From assembly GCF_014652635.1 (NCBI RefSeq), contig NZ_BMZE01000003.1, positions 501,268 through 565,267 of the forward strand: DNA of 64,000 bases, written 5' to 3'. Under the pieces are notes generated by a model. The model had not been told where the DNA came from and made no database searches. It saw only the letters and a program-made list of their open reading frames with translations. A program made the position numbers and the translations under genes. Source of the stretch: Devosia pacifica. GTDB taxonomy: Bacteria > Pseudomonadota > Alphaproteobacteria > Rhizobiales > Devosiaceae. Below, in pieces: positions 1 to 8,487 of this stretch. The first letter of the stretch is position 1, and every line of letters begins with the position of its first letter.

Positions 1-672
1 GATGCCGGCGCGGACGACGCCGAAATTGTGACCGGCATCGACTGAACCGCCCGGGATGGTGGTGTAGGTCTGCGAGCCGACATCGTGATAAAGATATTCG
101 GCCTTGAGCGTGATGTTCTCGGCGGCCATTGCCTCGAGACCACCACCGACGACCCAGCCAACGTGCGTGTTGCTCTGCGAGGTTGTGACCCCGGCAGGAT
201 CGGTGATGCTGGCCGTGCCACGGGCGACGGCAACACCGCCGGTGACGAACGGCATCACCTGACCGAAGGTCGCGCCAGCGCGCAAGCGGGCGGTACCATA
301 GCCATCGAGTTTGGCATTGAGTTCGCCGATTGCGCCAAGGTCCTGGCTGTAGCCGAGATCGGTCCACTGCAGGTCGCCTTCAGCGCCGAGCACGAAGCCA
401 CCGAAATCCATGTTGTAGCCGGCCTCGGCGCCGATCTGCCAGCCACCGGTATTCTCTTCGGTGGTGGGGCCACCCGCAGCGGGCGTGGTGGACAGGGTGC
501 CCCAGCCATAACCGCCGGTGGCGCCGACGTAAAAGCCGGTCCAGTTGGAGACGGGCATCGGGTCATAAACGGGAGTGCTGGCCGGTGCTCCGCCCCAGCC
601 GAGATCGGCCGCCTGAGCGGGGGCCGACAGGACCAGTGCGCAGCCAATGAGGGTTGGGATTGCGTATTTCAT
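1..672 (-). CDS. Outer-membrane beta-barrel protein, Omp25/RopB-like (3' end cut by window edge)
   Basis: The reading frame from the ATG at 672 runs off the left edge, leaving 224 codons. It begins MKYAIPTLIGC with a hydrophobic signal peptide ending at an AQA|ADL cleavage site near residue 22. The mature part opens with NWTGFYVGATGGYGWG, the usual first strand of Omp25/RopB-type eight-stranded barrels. It then alternates glycine and aromatic residues (AEAGYNMDFGGFVLGAEGD, LKAEYLYHDVG). The last visible residues, NFGVVRAGI, look like the final strand, so only a few codons are missing. In this family the protein is a structural outer-membrane protein and not a large porin. It appears monocistronic. 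Confidence 0.85.
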   Translation of the reverse strand, partial: MKYAIPTLIGCALVLSAPAQAADLGWGGAPASTPVYDPMPVSNWTGFYVGATGGYGWGTLSTTPAAGGPTTEENTGGWQIGAEAGYNMDFGGFVLGAEGDLQWTDLGYSQDLGAIGELNAKLDGYGTARLRAGATFGQVMPFVTGGVAVARGTASITDPAGVTTSQSNTHVGWVVGGGLEAMAAENITLKAEYLYHDVGSQTYTTIPGGSVDAGHNFGVVRAGI

Positions 673-796
673 TTCAGGCTCACCAATTAGCAAAGGTAGA
701 GCCTTCAATGCGACCTATCCCGTTAAGGAAGTGGCAAGCAATAGGGTTAATGCGAGAGTAAAGCCGGGCGAATGGCTGTCCGCCCGGCACCTGAGA

Positions 797-1609
797 TCAG
801 TCCCAATCGGGACCCCAGTCAGGATTGATGCGACGATCGCCCCGATCGATTGTGTCGATCAACTCGATGTCATCGGGGCTGAGCGTGAGGTCCAGCGCCT
901 TGAAGTTCGAGCGAATGCGCTCCGCCTTGCTGGAGGTGGGGATTGCGGCGTAGCCGCGGGCAAGCTCCCAGGCCACCGCGACCTGCTCGACAGTTGCATT
1001 ATGTCGCTCGGCGATCTCTCGCAACTTCGGCTCATCACCGAGGCGTCCCTTGGCGATCGGCAGATAGCAGGTGATGCGGATATCCTTTTTCATGCAGTAA
1101 TCGGCAAGCTTGCGGTTCTGCATGAACGGGTTGAGTTCGACCTGATTGGTCAGCAGGGTGCCGGGCCCGAGGATTTCCTCGGCTTTATCGATCAGGGCGA
1201 TGGTAAAGTTCGACAGGCCGATATGCTTGGTGAGGCCGCGCTGTTGCGCTTCAGCAAGCTGCGGCAAGTATACCTCAGGGGCGATCTCGCCATTTGGCGA
1301 TGGCCAGTGAATGAGGGTGAGATCGACCTGATCGAGCTGCAGCGCCTCGAGGCTCTTTTCCAGCGAGGGAATAAGCGTGCCGTCGGCGAAGTTGGAATGA
1401 TCGATCTTGGTGGTGACGAAGATCTCGTTGCGCGCGATACCCGAGCGGCGGATTGCTTCGCCGTTTTCGCGCTCGGTGTTATAGACCTGAGCGGTATCGA
1501 GGTGCCGGTAACCGGTCTCGAGCGCAGTGGTGATTGCCGCAATTCCCTCGTCTCCGGTCCGTCCGAATGTTCCGAAGCCCAATCCCGGCATGATGTTGGT
1601 ATCTGGCAT
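797..1609 (-). CDS. Aldo/keto reductase, 2,5-diketo-gluconate reductase (DkgB)-like
   Basis: This 270-residue protein has the compact length of AKR5-type NADPH reductases. The catalytic tetrad is visible as D38 and Y43 (GYRHLDTAQVYNTE), K68 (VTTKI) and H101 (LIHWPSP). GLSNF near residue 132 and the cofactor-binding IPTSSKAERIRSN near the C terminus are also family features. It should reduce small aldehydes or keto sugars in the cytosol. It reads in the same direction as the operon ending at 1699 but is separated by about 90 bases, so it may have its own promoter. The substrate cannot be told from sequence. Confidence 0.88.
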   Translation of the reverse strand: MPDTNIMPGLGFGTFGRTGDEGIAAITTALETGYRHLDTAQVYNTERENGEAIRRSGIARNEIFVTTKIDHSNFADGTLIPSLEKSLEALQLDQVDLTLIHWPSPNGEIAPEVYLPQLAEAQQRGLTKHIGLSNFTIALIDKAEEILGPGTLLTNQVELNPFMQNRKLADYCMKKDIRITCYLPIAKGRLGDEPKLREIAERHNATVEQVAVAWELARGYAAIPTSSKAERIRSNFKALDLTLSPDDIELIDTIDRGDRRINPDWGPDWD

Positions 1610-1698
1610 AGCGCGCCTCCTTTTTCCTCTCGCGTCTTTAGGGACTTAAACGCCAAGAGGACCGATGCAAAGGTGCGCGTGGGAAAAACTGAGCCAGG

Positions 1699-2301
1699 TT
1701 AAAGGCTTGCCAGCTCCGATCTGACCTTGTCGAGAAATCCGTTGAGTTGCGCCTCGCCATTGTTGTTCATGTCGTAGAGCGCCAGGTATTTCGGAGGCTG
1801 CTGGGTGCGGAACGTCGCCCAGGCCCAGCGCCGTGCGAGCCGGCGCGGCGGATCACCCATCAGCATGGTGCGCCATCGATTGCCGCCATAGGTGGTAACG
1901 AACGCGACTTTCCTGATGTTCTTGAGGTTCGGCACGAGCGTGCCGGTTTCATTGTTCTTTCCGCCTGTGAGCACGAAGCTGACACCCGGAAGGTAGATGC
2001 GATCAAAATAACCCTTGAGGATTGCCGGGTAGCCGTAGTTCCAGACCGGATGGACAAAAACCAGCGCTTCGGCGGCCCGAAGACGCTCGACATAAGGCGC
2101 CACGGCCGGGGTCAGGTTGCCTGGCACTTCATGGTAGTTCAACCGCTCCTCGCGGCTCAGGACGGCATCGAACCCTTCATCATAAAGGCTAAGGGCATCG
2201 ACTTCGTGCCCTGCCTCGGTCAGCGTTTCAACGGCTGCATGAAACAGGGCACGGTTGTAGCTGGTCTCAACCGGGTGAGCGTGAACGACGTGGACCCGCA
2301 T
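1699..2301 (-). CDS. NAD(P)H:quinone oxidoreductase, flavodoxin-like fold
   Basis: The 200-residue product belongs to the NQO1/KefF/YwrO family of FMN- or FAD-dependent quinone reductases. The N-terminal flavin phosphate loop region (HAHPVETSYNRALFHA) and the family motif HPVWNYGYPAILKGYFDRI around residues 79-97 are clear. Its ATG directly abuts the stop codon of the FAD oxidase gene upstream (2302), so it is the last gene of the six-gene operon that starts at 7871. It could recycle quinone or protect against quinone products made by the oxidase, but this is inferred from position only. Confidence 0.85.
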   Translation of the reverse strand: MRVHVVHAHPVETSYNRALFHAAVETLTEAGHEVDALSLYDEGFDAVLSREERLNYHEVPGNLTPAVAPYVERLRAAEALVFVHPVWNYGYPAILKGYFDRIYLPGVSFVLTGGKNNETGTLVPNLKNIRKVAFVTTYGGNRWRTMLMGDPPRRLARRWAWATFRTQQPPKYLALYDMNNNGEAQLNGFLDKVRSELASL

Positions 2302-3705
2302 TCACGCAGCACCCTTTGCCGGTTCGAGGCCGGTGAAGAGCCAGGCACGACCGGAATTCAGATCGAAATCCGGATCGTCCCAGGCGATCATCTTGCCGGG
2401 ATTGAGCAGCCCCGAGGGGTCAGCATCGTGCTTGAAAGCAAGTTGGGCCTGATCGGTCCGCTTCATGCCGCCTTCCTCGAGGGTGAAGCGGTGCGGGTTG
2501 AACACTAGGCAGTCGTTTTCCTCGTGGATGCGGATGATCTCTTCGAGCCGCTCCTCGCTCGTGTAGCGCACGATCGGCAGGCCCGAAAACACCACGCGGC
2601 CATCGAACCGGGTCATCTCGATATGCATCGGCATCTCGTCGCCCAGCATCGAGACGATCCGCTCCACGTGCTCGAGGGTGGGATATTGGGTCTGCAGGTA
2701 GGTAATCGAGGGATCGACCTTGAGGCCGCGCAGGGTCGTGTGATTCCAGGCGAGCTCGTAGATCGGCGGCAGGCGGCGCTTTTCGGTCTCACCGATCTTG
2801 TCGGCACGGTAGAGAAGTTCGCCACCATGATGGCCGAGATGCACCAGCAAGGGGTCGACGGCGACAGGCGCCGCCATGATCAGCACCACCGATTGCCCGT
2901 CCTTGATGTAGGGCTTGTGGCGATTGAAATAGTCCTGCGGAATTGGTGCTGCGCAGGGAGAGAGTTCCTTGAGAAGCAGCGAGTCCTGGCGTCCCACCGC
3001 CTCGGCGAAGCGGCATGCGTCGATGAAATCGTCGAACCCGACCATCATGTCGACCCACTCATAAGCCGGCGCCAGCGGCATTTCGGCTTCGACGATGATG
3101 CCATTGGTGCCGTAGGCGTGCGCGACCTTGAGGATGTCCTCGCCGGTCAGTTCGAGTTCACGCGGTTCGGCTTCGCAGGTGATGACCTTGAGCCTGAGGA
3201 TCGAGCCGAGATTGCGCAGGCCGCCCCAACGGATCGATCCGACGCCGCCGGAACCGCCGGCGATGAAGCCACCAAGGCTGGCCATGCGATAGGTCGAGGG
3301 GTGAAAGCGCAGCTCGCCGCCGACGGCGGCTTTTGTCGCTTCATCGAGCTTTTCGAGAACGATGCCGGCCTGCGCACGGACGCGTTCCGGCGTGATCTCG
3401 ATAACCTTATCGAGGTTCATCAGGTTGAGCATGGCACCACCTGACAGCGGCATGGCCTGGCCGTAATTGCCGGTGCCAGCGCCGCGCGGGGTGATCGGCA
3501 CACCATGCCGGTGCGCCTCGCGCAGGACGGTCTTGACCTCTTCGACGCTGCGTGGAGACACGACGATTTCAGCCGTCACCTGATCGAGACGGGCTTTAAG
3601 AATGGGCGAATACCAGTAGTGGTCGCGGCTGCGCTGCTGAACGATCCGCGGATGATCCTCGACCGGGATATCTCCGAGGGCGGCACGGAATTCTGCAATG
3701 CTCAT
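2302..3705 (-). CDS. FAD-binding oxidoreductase, GlcD/VAO family
   Basis: The protein has 467 residues. Residues 45-105 form the PCMH-type FAD domain: IVVSPRSVEEVKTVLREAHRHG followed by the PRGAGTGNYGQ pyrophosphate loop and GGAMLNLMNL. GGFIAGGSGGVGSIRWGG near residue 150 is the second flavin-contact loop. The C-terminal FNPHRFTLEEGG and GLLNPGKMI resemble the substrate-domain end of GlcD-type 2-hydroxyacid oxidases. The start overlaps the amidohydrolase stop (ATGA at 3702-3705), showing tight translational coupling. Family members oxidise hydroxy acids or related compounds. The actual substrate is unknown, but the context suggests a breakdown product of a heterocyclic base. Confidence 0.85.
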   Translation of the reverse strand: MSIAEFRAALGDIPVEDHPRIVQQRSRDHYWYSPILKARLDQVTAEIVVSPRSVEEVKTVLREAHRHGVPITPRGAGTGNYGQAMPLSGGAMLNLMNLDKVIEITPERVRAQAGIVLEKLDEATKAAVGGELRFHPSTYRMASLGGFIAGGSGGVGSIRWGGLRNLGSILRLKVITCEAEPRELELTGEDILKVAHAYGTNGIIVEAEMPLAPAYEWVDMMVGFDDFIDACRFAEAVGRQDSLLLKELSPCAAPIPQDYFNRHKPYIKDGQSVVLIMAAPVAVDPLLVHLGHHGGELLYRADKIGETEKRRLPPIYELAWNHTTLRGLKVDPSITYLQTQYPTLEHVERIVSMLGDEMPMHIEMTRFDGRVVFSGLPIVRYTSEERLEEIIRIHEENDCLVFNPHRFTLEEGGMKRTDQAQLAFKHDADPSGLLNPGKMIAWDDPDFDLNSGRAWLFTGLEPAKGAA

Positions 3706-5009
3706 TGGCGGGCTCCCATAAGGTCGTCGAGTTCACGGTAATCGGGCAGGCTGGTCTCGATCGGCAGGCCGTCGCGCAGGACGAGGCGATTGGACTGCGG
3801 ACGCGCCATCAACTCGCTCCAGTTGCGGGCGCCGAAGACGATCAGGTCTGCCGGCTGGCCGATGGCAATTGTCGCAGAGTGCGCAAAGCCGCATTGCTTC
3901 GAGGCGTCGGCGCCGATGGCGCGCAACCAGGTCCAGGCCTCGGATTGCGGATGATCGAAATGGGTGATGCGCGCGGCCTCTCGCAGGACTTCGAAACCGT
4001 CGAGATCGCCATAGGCGTAGAATGGATCGCGCGTGTTGTCGGAGGCGATGGTGACCGGGACGCCGGCAGCGCGCAATTCATTGACGAGGGTGACGCCGCG
4101 CCAACGAGGCGTGCGAACGGCGTTGCCGCCAGGCGTGCGGTCCTGCAGATACATGTTGCACATGGGCAGTGACACCACGCCGATGCCAGCCTTTGCTGTC
4201 AGCTCGATCGTTTCCTTGGCGACATCCTCGCCCTGCATCGCAAGAACGCAGCAATGCCCAGCCGTGACACGGCCCTGATAGCCGGTTTCGGTAACGGCTT
4301 TGGCCAGCGACTTCAGCGCATCTGCCGATGGGTCGCCGGTTTCGTCTGTATGCAGATCGAGGTCCAGCCCGAGTTCGCCGGCAGTCTCGACAAGGCGCAG
4401 CATGATTGTACGGTTTTCAGGGTGGACGCCAGACGATCCACCCAATACGCCGCCGGCTGCCTTGGTGCGTGTCGCGACGGCTTTGAGCGCATCGGGATCA
4501 AGAATGGCATCCGGCCCCAGAAGCGCTACGCCTTGCAGTTCGATCTTGCCGGCCCAGGCATCACGGGTCTTTTCAAAGACATCCCAGCTGATTTCGTGCT
4601 GAGGCGGGGCCATATCGAGATGCGTACGCAGGGCTGCGGTGCCATGCGCATACGCGCAGCGCAAAGAGAAATCCATGCGGCGTTCGACATCTTCTGCCGC
4701 CCAGTTCGCCTCGCGATCTGCAAGAACAGCGCCGAGCGCGCCCGCCCAAGTGCCATCGGGGTTTTGCCTGCGTGGCCAGATATGGCCCTTGTCGATATGC
4801 GTGTGCATATCGGTAAAGCACGGCAACACCAGCCCGCCGTCATGCTCGACGCGGCCAAGGCGGTTGCGTGTGGTGTGGGCCGGCGCGATGTCAGCAATCA
4901 GACCATCGCGGATGGTGATGTCGCAGCGCGTTAACGCACCTGATTGTGGATCGTCGTAGACGGCCTTTGGAATACTGACATTCGCCAAAACCAGATCGGC
5001 GCCTGTCAT
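3702..5009 (-). CDS. Amidohydrolase, cytosine deaminase-like
   Basis: I take the ATG at 5009 (MTGADLVLANVSIPK) as the start, giving 435 residues. An in-frame ATG at 5060 would overlap the permease gene and add a non-conserved leader. Metal-binding positions of the CodA/amidohydrolase superfamily are present: the HxH pair in DMHTHIDKGHIWP, a histidine in LDLHTDETGD, the histidine in TAGHCCVLAMQ, and the aspartate in IASDNTRDPFYAYGD. The enzyme should hydrolyse a C-N bond of a cyclic amidine or amide. It lies between an ABC permease and an FAD oxidase in one operon, which supports a catabolic rather than a salvage role. Cytosine is one possible substrate among several. Confidence 0.85.
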   Translation of the reverse strand: MTGADLVLANVSIPKAVYDDPQSGALTRCDITIRDGLIADIAPAHTTRNRLGRVEHDGGLVLPCFTDMHTHIDKGHIWPRRQNPDGTWAGALGAVLADREANWAAEDVERRMDFSLRCAYAHGTAALRTHLDMAPPQHEISWDVFEKTRDAWAGKIELQGVALLGPDAILDPDALKAVATRTKAAGGVLGGSSGVHPENRTIMLRLVETAGELGLDLDLHTDETGDPSADALKSLAKAVTETGYQGRVTAGHCCVLAMQGEDVAKETIELTAKAGIGVVSLPMCNMYLQDRTPGGNAVRTPRWRGVTLVNELRAAGVPVTIASDNTRDPFYAYGDLDGFEVLREAARITHFDHPQSEAWTWLRAIGADASKQCGFAHSATIAIGQPADLIVFGARNWSELMARPQSNRLVLRDGLPIETSLPDYRELDDLMGARQ

Positions 5010-5031
5010 TGGGGTCTCTATCGTCACAGTC

Positions 5032-5958
5032 TCAATTCTCCCGCTTGATGGCGCTTTCATGCCATTTGTGGAGCGTCAGCCAGGAGATGAAGGACGTCAA
5101 CGCGAAGATGGCGATGCCGGTGCAGCACAATAGGATGAGCGCTGCGAACAGCCGCGGCAAGTTCAGCCGATACTGGCTCTCGAGCAGGCGGAAGGCGAGC
5201 CCAGACCCCTGCCCGGCCGAGCCGGCAGCAAACTCGGCGACCACCGCAGCGATCAGCGCCAGCCCGCCGCCAATGCGCAGCCCCGCCATGAAGTAGGGCA
5301 TCGAGCCGGGGATCTTCAGAAACAACAGGGTCTGCCAGGACTTTGCGCCGTAAAGCTCGAACAGGTTCATCAGGTTATGATCGACGCTCTTCAGGCCCTG
5401 CGCTGTATTTGACAGAATGGGAAAAAAGGCGACGAGGAAGGCGCAGATCATCAATGCGGTCGGCGTATCGGGCGCATAAATGAGGATCAGCGGCGCTACC
5501 GCGATGATCGGCGTGACCTGTAGAATGACGGCGAACGGAAACAGGGCCAGTTCGAACAGGCGCGACTGCACGATGAGAATGGCGAGAATAACCCCACCGA
5601 TCAGTGCGACAGCAAGGGCCGAGAAGGTGATCCTGACAGTGACCCAAAGGGCCGGCCAGAGCGTTGCGGAATCGAACAGCAGCGCGTTCACCGTGTCGAC
5701 GGGCCCCGGCAGAATATAGGTCGGGACCTCGTTAAGAGTGACGAACAGGTGCCAGGCAAGAATGCCGAGACCGAGCGCGACGATGGGCACGACGATCTGA
5801 AGGATCTTTTCGCGGTTGGTCATCCGCGGGCGCACAATGGTGACGGCGCTATCGGTGCCCTTGGTTTCGGTTTCGACGGTTGCCGGGGTCGCGGGCGCCT
5901 CGGCTTCGCGCCGTACACGCTCCTCGCGGATATGGTCACTGGCTGTGGCTTCGCTCAT
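5032..5958 (-). CDS. ABC transporter permease, SsuC/TauC/ThiX type
   Basis: The start is set at the ATG at 5958 (MSEATASDH), which is coupled to the ATPase stop as TGAGATG. An upstream in-frame start would cover the ATPase gene. The 308-residue protein has a charged N-terminal tail of about 60 residues and then about six membrane segments. The cytoplasmic EAA-type loop, LYGAKSWQTLLFLKIPGSMPY, contacts the ATPase. It belongs to the BPD_transp_1 family of importers for sulfonates, taurine, nitrate and thiamine precursors. It works with the ATPase at 5960-6787 and the binding protein at 6855-7871. Confidence 0.9.
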   Translation of the reverse strand: MSEATASDHIREERVRREAEAPATPATVETETKGTDSAVTIVRPRMTNREKILQIVVPIVALGLGILAWHLFVTLNEVPTYILPGPVDTVNALLFDSATLWPALWVTVRITFSALAVALIGGVILAILIVQSRLFELALFPFAVILQVTPIIAVAPLILIYAPDTPTALMICAFLVAFFPILSNTAQGLKSVDHNLMNLFELYGAKSWQTLLFLKIPGSMPYFMAGLRIGGGLALIAAVVAEFAAGSAGQGSGLAFRLLESQYRLNLPRLFAALILLCCTGIAIFALTSFISWLTLHKWHESAIKREN

Positions 5959-5959
5959 C

Positions 5960-6787
5960 TCAGCTCTCCGCGGAATGAATGGCGGTCTGCAGCGAATCCG
6001 ACACCATCTCGCAGATTTCGCGATAGGCTTCGGACGTGCGATAGGCGCTGTCGCGCTCAGCGGGCTGGTCAATTTCAAGATCGGAAAAGACCTGGCCGGG
6101 ACGCGCGCGCATGACGACGATGCGGTTCGACAAATAGGCAGACTCGTAGACCGAGTGGGTGACGAAGATCACCGTGACGCCGGTGCGCGCCCAAAGATCG
6201 AGCACGTCATCGTTGAGTTTCTGACGGGTGATTTCATCAAGGGCGGCGAACGGCTCGTCCATCAGCAGCAGCTTCGGGCGGGTGACCAGCGCCCGCGCGA
6301 TCGACACGCGCATCTTCATGCCGCCGGACAGTTCACGCGGATAGGCCTCAGCAAAATCGGCAAGCCCGACACTTGCGAGATTCTCCATGACCTTTTCACG
6401 CGCCGCCGATTTTGACACGCCGCGCAGCTTGAGCGGCAGGTAGACATTGCCGAACACAGTCTGCCACGGCATCAATGTCGGCTCCTGAAAAACGAAGCCG
6501 ACATCGCCTTCCGGCAGGCCCTTGGAATTGATCTTCGAACTCGGCCAATCAATGGTACCGGTCGAGGCCTGCCCAAGTCCGGCGATGATCCGCAATGCCG
6601 TCGACTTTCCGCAGCCAGACGGGCCGAGTAGGGAAATGAATTCTCCGGGCCGGACGTCGAGCGACATGTCCTTGAGGGCCAGAGTGCCGTTCGAGAACAT
6701 TTTCGAGACGTTCTGCATGGTCACGACGAGGCGGCGTGGCGGGGCCTGTTGCGCGGCTGGCGCTTCGGCGAAGGCTGTGTCTGTCAC
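5960..6787 (-). CDS. ABC transporter ATP-binding protein, SsuB/TauB/ThiZ type
   Basis: All nucleotide-binding motifs are intact in this 275-residue protein: Walker A GPSGCGKST, Q-loop FVFQEPTLMPW, signature ELSGGMKMRVSIARAL, Walker B LLLMDEPFAALD and the switch histidine in VIFVTHSVYES. The FVTHSVYESAYLS and PWQTVFGNV stretches are typical of the nitrate/sulfonate/taurine subfamily. It is the second gene of the operon that starts with the solute-binding protein and is coupled to the permease gene. It energises import across the inner membrane. Confidence 0.92.
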   Translation of the reverse strand: MTDTAFAEAPAAQQAPPRRLVVTMQNVSKMFSNGTLALKDMSLDVRPGEFISLLGPSGCGKSTALRIIAGLGQASTGTIDWPSSKINSKGLPEGDVGFVFQEPTLMPWQTVFGNVYLPLKLRGVSKSAAREKVMENLASVGLADFAEAYPRELSGGMKMRVSIARALVTRPKLLLMDEPFAALDEITRQKLNDDVLDLWARTGVTVIFVTHSVYESAYLSNRIVVMRARPGQVFSDLEIDQPAERDSAYRTSEAYREICEMVSDSLQTAIHSAES

Positions 6788-6854
6788 GTCAAACTACCCG
6801 GGTTAGGGTGAAAACGGCGCGGATCGCATATCCGCGCCGAAAGACCAGCGCGAA

Positions 6855-7871
6855 CTATTCGGCGCTGGCAAGATCGGTGCCGACACCATTGCAGACGAAC
6901 TGCGTGGTGTAGGCTTGCGAGATATCGATGCCCTCTTCGTAAAGACCGGCCTCGATCATATCGTCGTAAAAGGTCTGCCAGCGCTCATCCGTCATGCAGC
7001 CGATCCCCTGATCGATGGCTTCACCGGAAACGGCGATCTCGTATTCCTTCATCTTTTCGAGGGAATAGGCGAGCTGTCCGTCCGTCATTTCCGGATTGTC
7101 GGTCTTGATCAGATCGTTCGCTGCGGTGTTGTCGCCGTAAAGGTAATTGTACCAGCCGATGATCGAGGCTTCGACAAAACGCTGCACCATGTCGGTCTCG
7201 TTCTCGACCAGTTCGGTGCGGGTCTCGATCGTCGTGGAATAGGGCGCATAGCCGTAATCGGCGAGCAGGAATACCTTCGGTGCCCAGCCGGCCTGGCGCT
7301 CAATCTCGTACGGCTCGGAGGTAAGATAGCCCTGCTGCACCGACATTTCGTCGGAGATGAACGGTGCGGGATTAAACGTGTAGGGCTCGTACATGTCGTC
7401 CGAGAAGCCCTCGAAATTGGCCTTCATCCAGGGAAAGAAACCATCGAAGAAACTGGATTGGCCAATGATGAGCTTCGAAGCATCGGCGAGATCCGCAACG
7501 CTTTCGAACGGTGCGTCGGGATGCGCGAGAAGAACTTGCGGATCCTTCTGGAAGATGGCGGCGACGGTGACCACCGGGATGCCCTCATCGACCGCGTCGA
7601 TTGTCGACATGCCGCCCATGTAGAATTCCACCTGGCCCGCTATCAACAGCTGCCGGCCCGGGGATTGCGGCCCGCCGGGGCGGATGGTGACGTCGAGGCC
7701 ATATTCCTCGTAGGTGCCATCTGCCACGGCCTGATAATAGCCGCCATGCTCTGCCTGGGCGAGCCAATTGGTGGCGAAGGTTACCTGGTCGAGTTCCTGC
7801 GCCTGCCCTTGGCTGGCCAGACCGGCCAGAGCCATCACCGGCAGGACTGCAAGGCTGCGTGATAGGTTCAT
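6855..7871 (-). CDS. ABC transporter solute-binding protein, NMT1/ThiY-like
   Basis: I choose the ATG at 7871 because it is preceded by a GGGAGA ribosome site and begins a proper signal peptide (MNLSRSLAVLPVMALAG, cleavage near GQAQ|E). The longer in-frame start at 7940 has neither. The mature part starts with FATNWLAQAEHGGYYQA and GLDVTIRPGGPQ, a pattern of NMT1/THI5-like periplasmic receptors. Members bind thiamine-pyrimidine precursors, riboflavin, sulfonates or other small heterocycles. It is the first gene of the operon running to 1699. The neighbouring amidohydrolases point to a nitrogenous ring as ligand, but the exact ligand is unknown. Confidence 0.87.
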   Translation of the reverse strand: MNLSRSLAVLPVMALAGLASQGQAQELDQVTFATNWLAQAEHGGYYQAVADGTYEEYGLDVTIRPGGPQSPGRQLLIAGQVEFYMGGMSTIDAVDEGIPVVTVAAIFQKDPQVLLAHPDAPFESVADLADASKLIIGQSSFFDGFFPWMKANFEGFSDDMYEPYTFNPAPFISDEMSVQQGYLTSEPYEIERQAGWAPKVFLLADYGYAPYSTTIETRTELVENETDMVQRFVEASIIGWYNYLYGDNTAANDLIKTDNPEMTDGQLAYSLEKMKEYEIAVSGEAIDQGIGCMTDERWQTFYDDMIEAGLYEEGIDISQAYTTQFVCNGVGTDLASAE

Positions 7872-7987
7872 ACTGGGCGTCTCCCTGTTGGCAGGCCCTC
7901 CGCCTGCTGAATTCTTGTGCGCATCAAAGCGACTGCCCAATCTTTTCTTTTTTCTGCCCCGCTTGTGAAGCCAAAAAATTCGTCATA

Positions 7988-8013
7988 TGCACATTTTGCT
8001 CATCACGTGTGCA
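7988..8013. promoter_or_regulatory. Candidate operator in the divergent region 7872-8087
   Basis: The two arms TGCACA (7988-7993) and TGTGCA (8008-8013) form a perfect inverted repeat with centres 20 bases apart, between the divergent binding-protein and ridA genes. The spacing of about two helical turns suits a dimeric regulator controlling both sides. No regulator gene lies next to it, and six-base arms can occur by chance. Confidence 0.25.
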
Positions 8014-8087
8014 ATTGCCGCATGGCAAGAGGGTTGTCTCATGCCCGCCAACTGGCTCATATGCCTCTCAAAAAGGAAGCCGACATT

Positions 8088-8477
8088 ATGGGCACTTCCC
8101 TCAATCCCGCGACGATCCACCCGCCTTTTGCACCGTATAGCCACGGCATGACGGTGCCAGAAGGCCAGCAATTGGTGTTCTGCTCGGGCCAACTGGGGAT
8201 AACGGCCGACGGCACGGTGCCGCCAACCTGCGGCGAACAAACAAAGGTCTGTTTCGACAACGTCGCCGCAATTCTTGCGGAGGCCGGCATGGACCTTTCA
8301 AACGCCATTCGCATCAACGCCTATGTCAGCGGGCGCGAGCACCTGTCAGAGTACATGGCGGTAAGAAACCGGCTGTTTGCCGAACCCTACCCCGCCTCGA
8401 CCCTGATGATCGTGTCGGGCTTTGCCCGCCCCGAATTCGTCGTCGAGATTGAAGTCATCGCCGCCGGCCCAGCCTGA
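8088..8477 (+). CDS. ridA: RidA family enamine/imine deaminase
   Basis: The start at 8088 is fixed by an AAGGAAG ribosome site 8-9 bases upstream. It gives 129 residues, the usual RidA length, whereas the longer frame from 7917 adds a non-homologous leader. Family features are GMTVPEGQQLVFCSGQLG, the central VCFDNVAAILAEAGMDLSNA helix and the C-terminal FARPEFVVEIEVIA with the key arginine. RidA enzymes hydrolyse reactive enamines/imines, and relatives such as RutC act in pyrimidine catabolism. It starts the short plus-strand operon with the creatininase gene, which fits clean-up of an unstable ring-opening product. Confidence 0.9.
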   Translation: MGTSLNPATIHPPFAPYSHGMTVPEGQQLVFCSGQLGITADGTVPPTCGEQTKVCFDNVAAILAEAGMDLSNAIRINAYVSGREHLSEYMAVRNRLFAEPYPASTLMIVSGFARPEFVVEIEVIAAGPA

Positions 8478-8487
8478 AGGAAAACTC

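Noticed and set aside
647..1702. Plus-strand frame of 351 codons across the first aldo/keto reductase gene
   Set aside because: The opposite strand encodes a complete reductase with its catalytic tetrad; the plus frame gives no recognisable protein.
2524..3444. Long plus-strand open frame (306 codons) opposite the FAD oxidase gene
   Set aside because: It is a shadow of the real minus-strand gene. It has no family motif or ribosome site, whereas the minus frame has clear FAD-binding motifs.
5010..5060. Longer start for the deaminase-like gene at 5060
   Set aside because: It would overlap the permease gene by 29 bases and add a non-conserved leader; the ATG at 5009 fits the family N terminus.
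7917..8087. Longer N terminus for RidA beginning at 7917
   Set aside because: The extra 57 residues are not like RidA, and a good ribosome site precedes the ATG at 8088.
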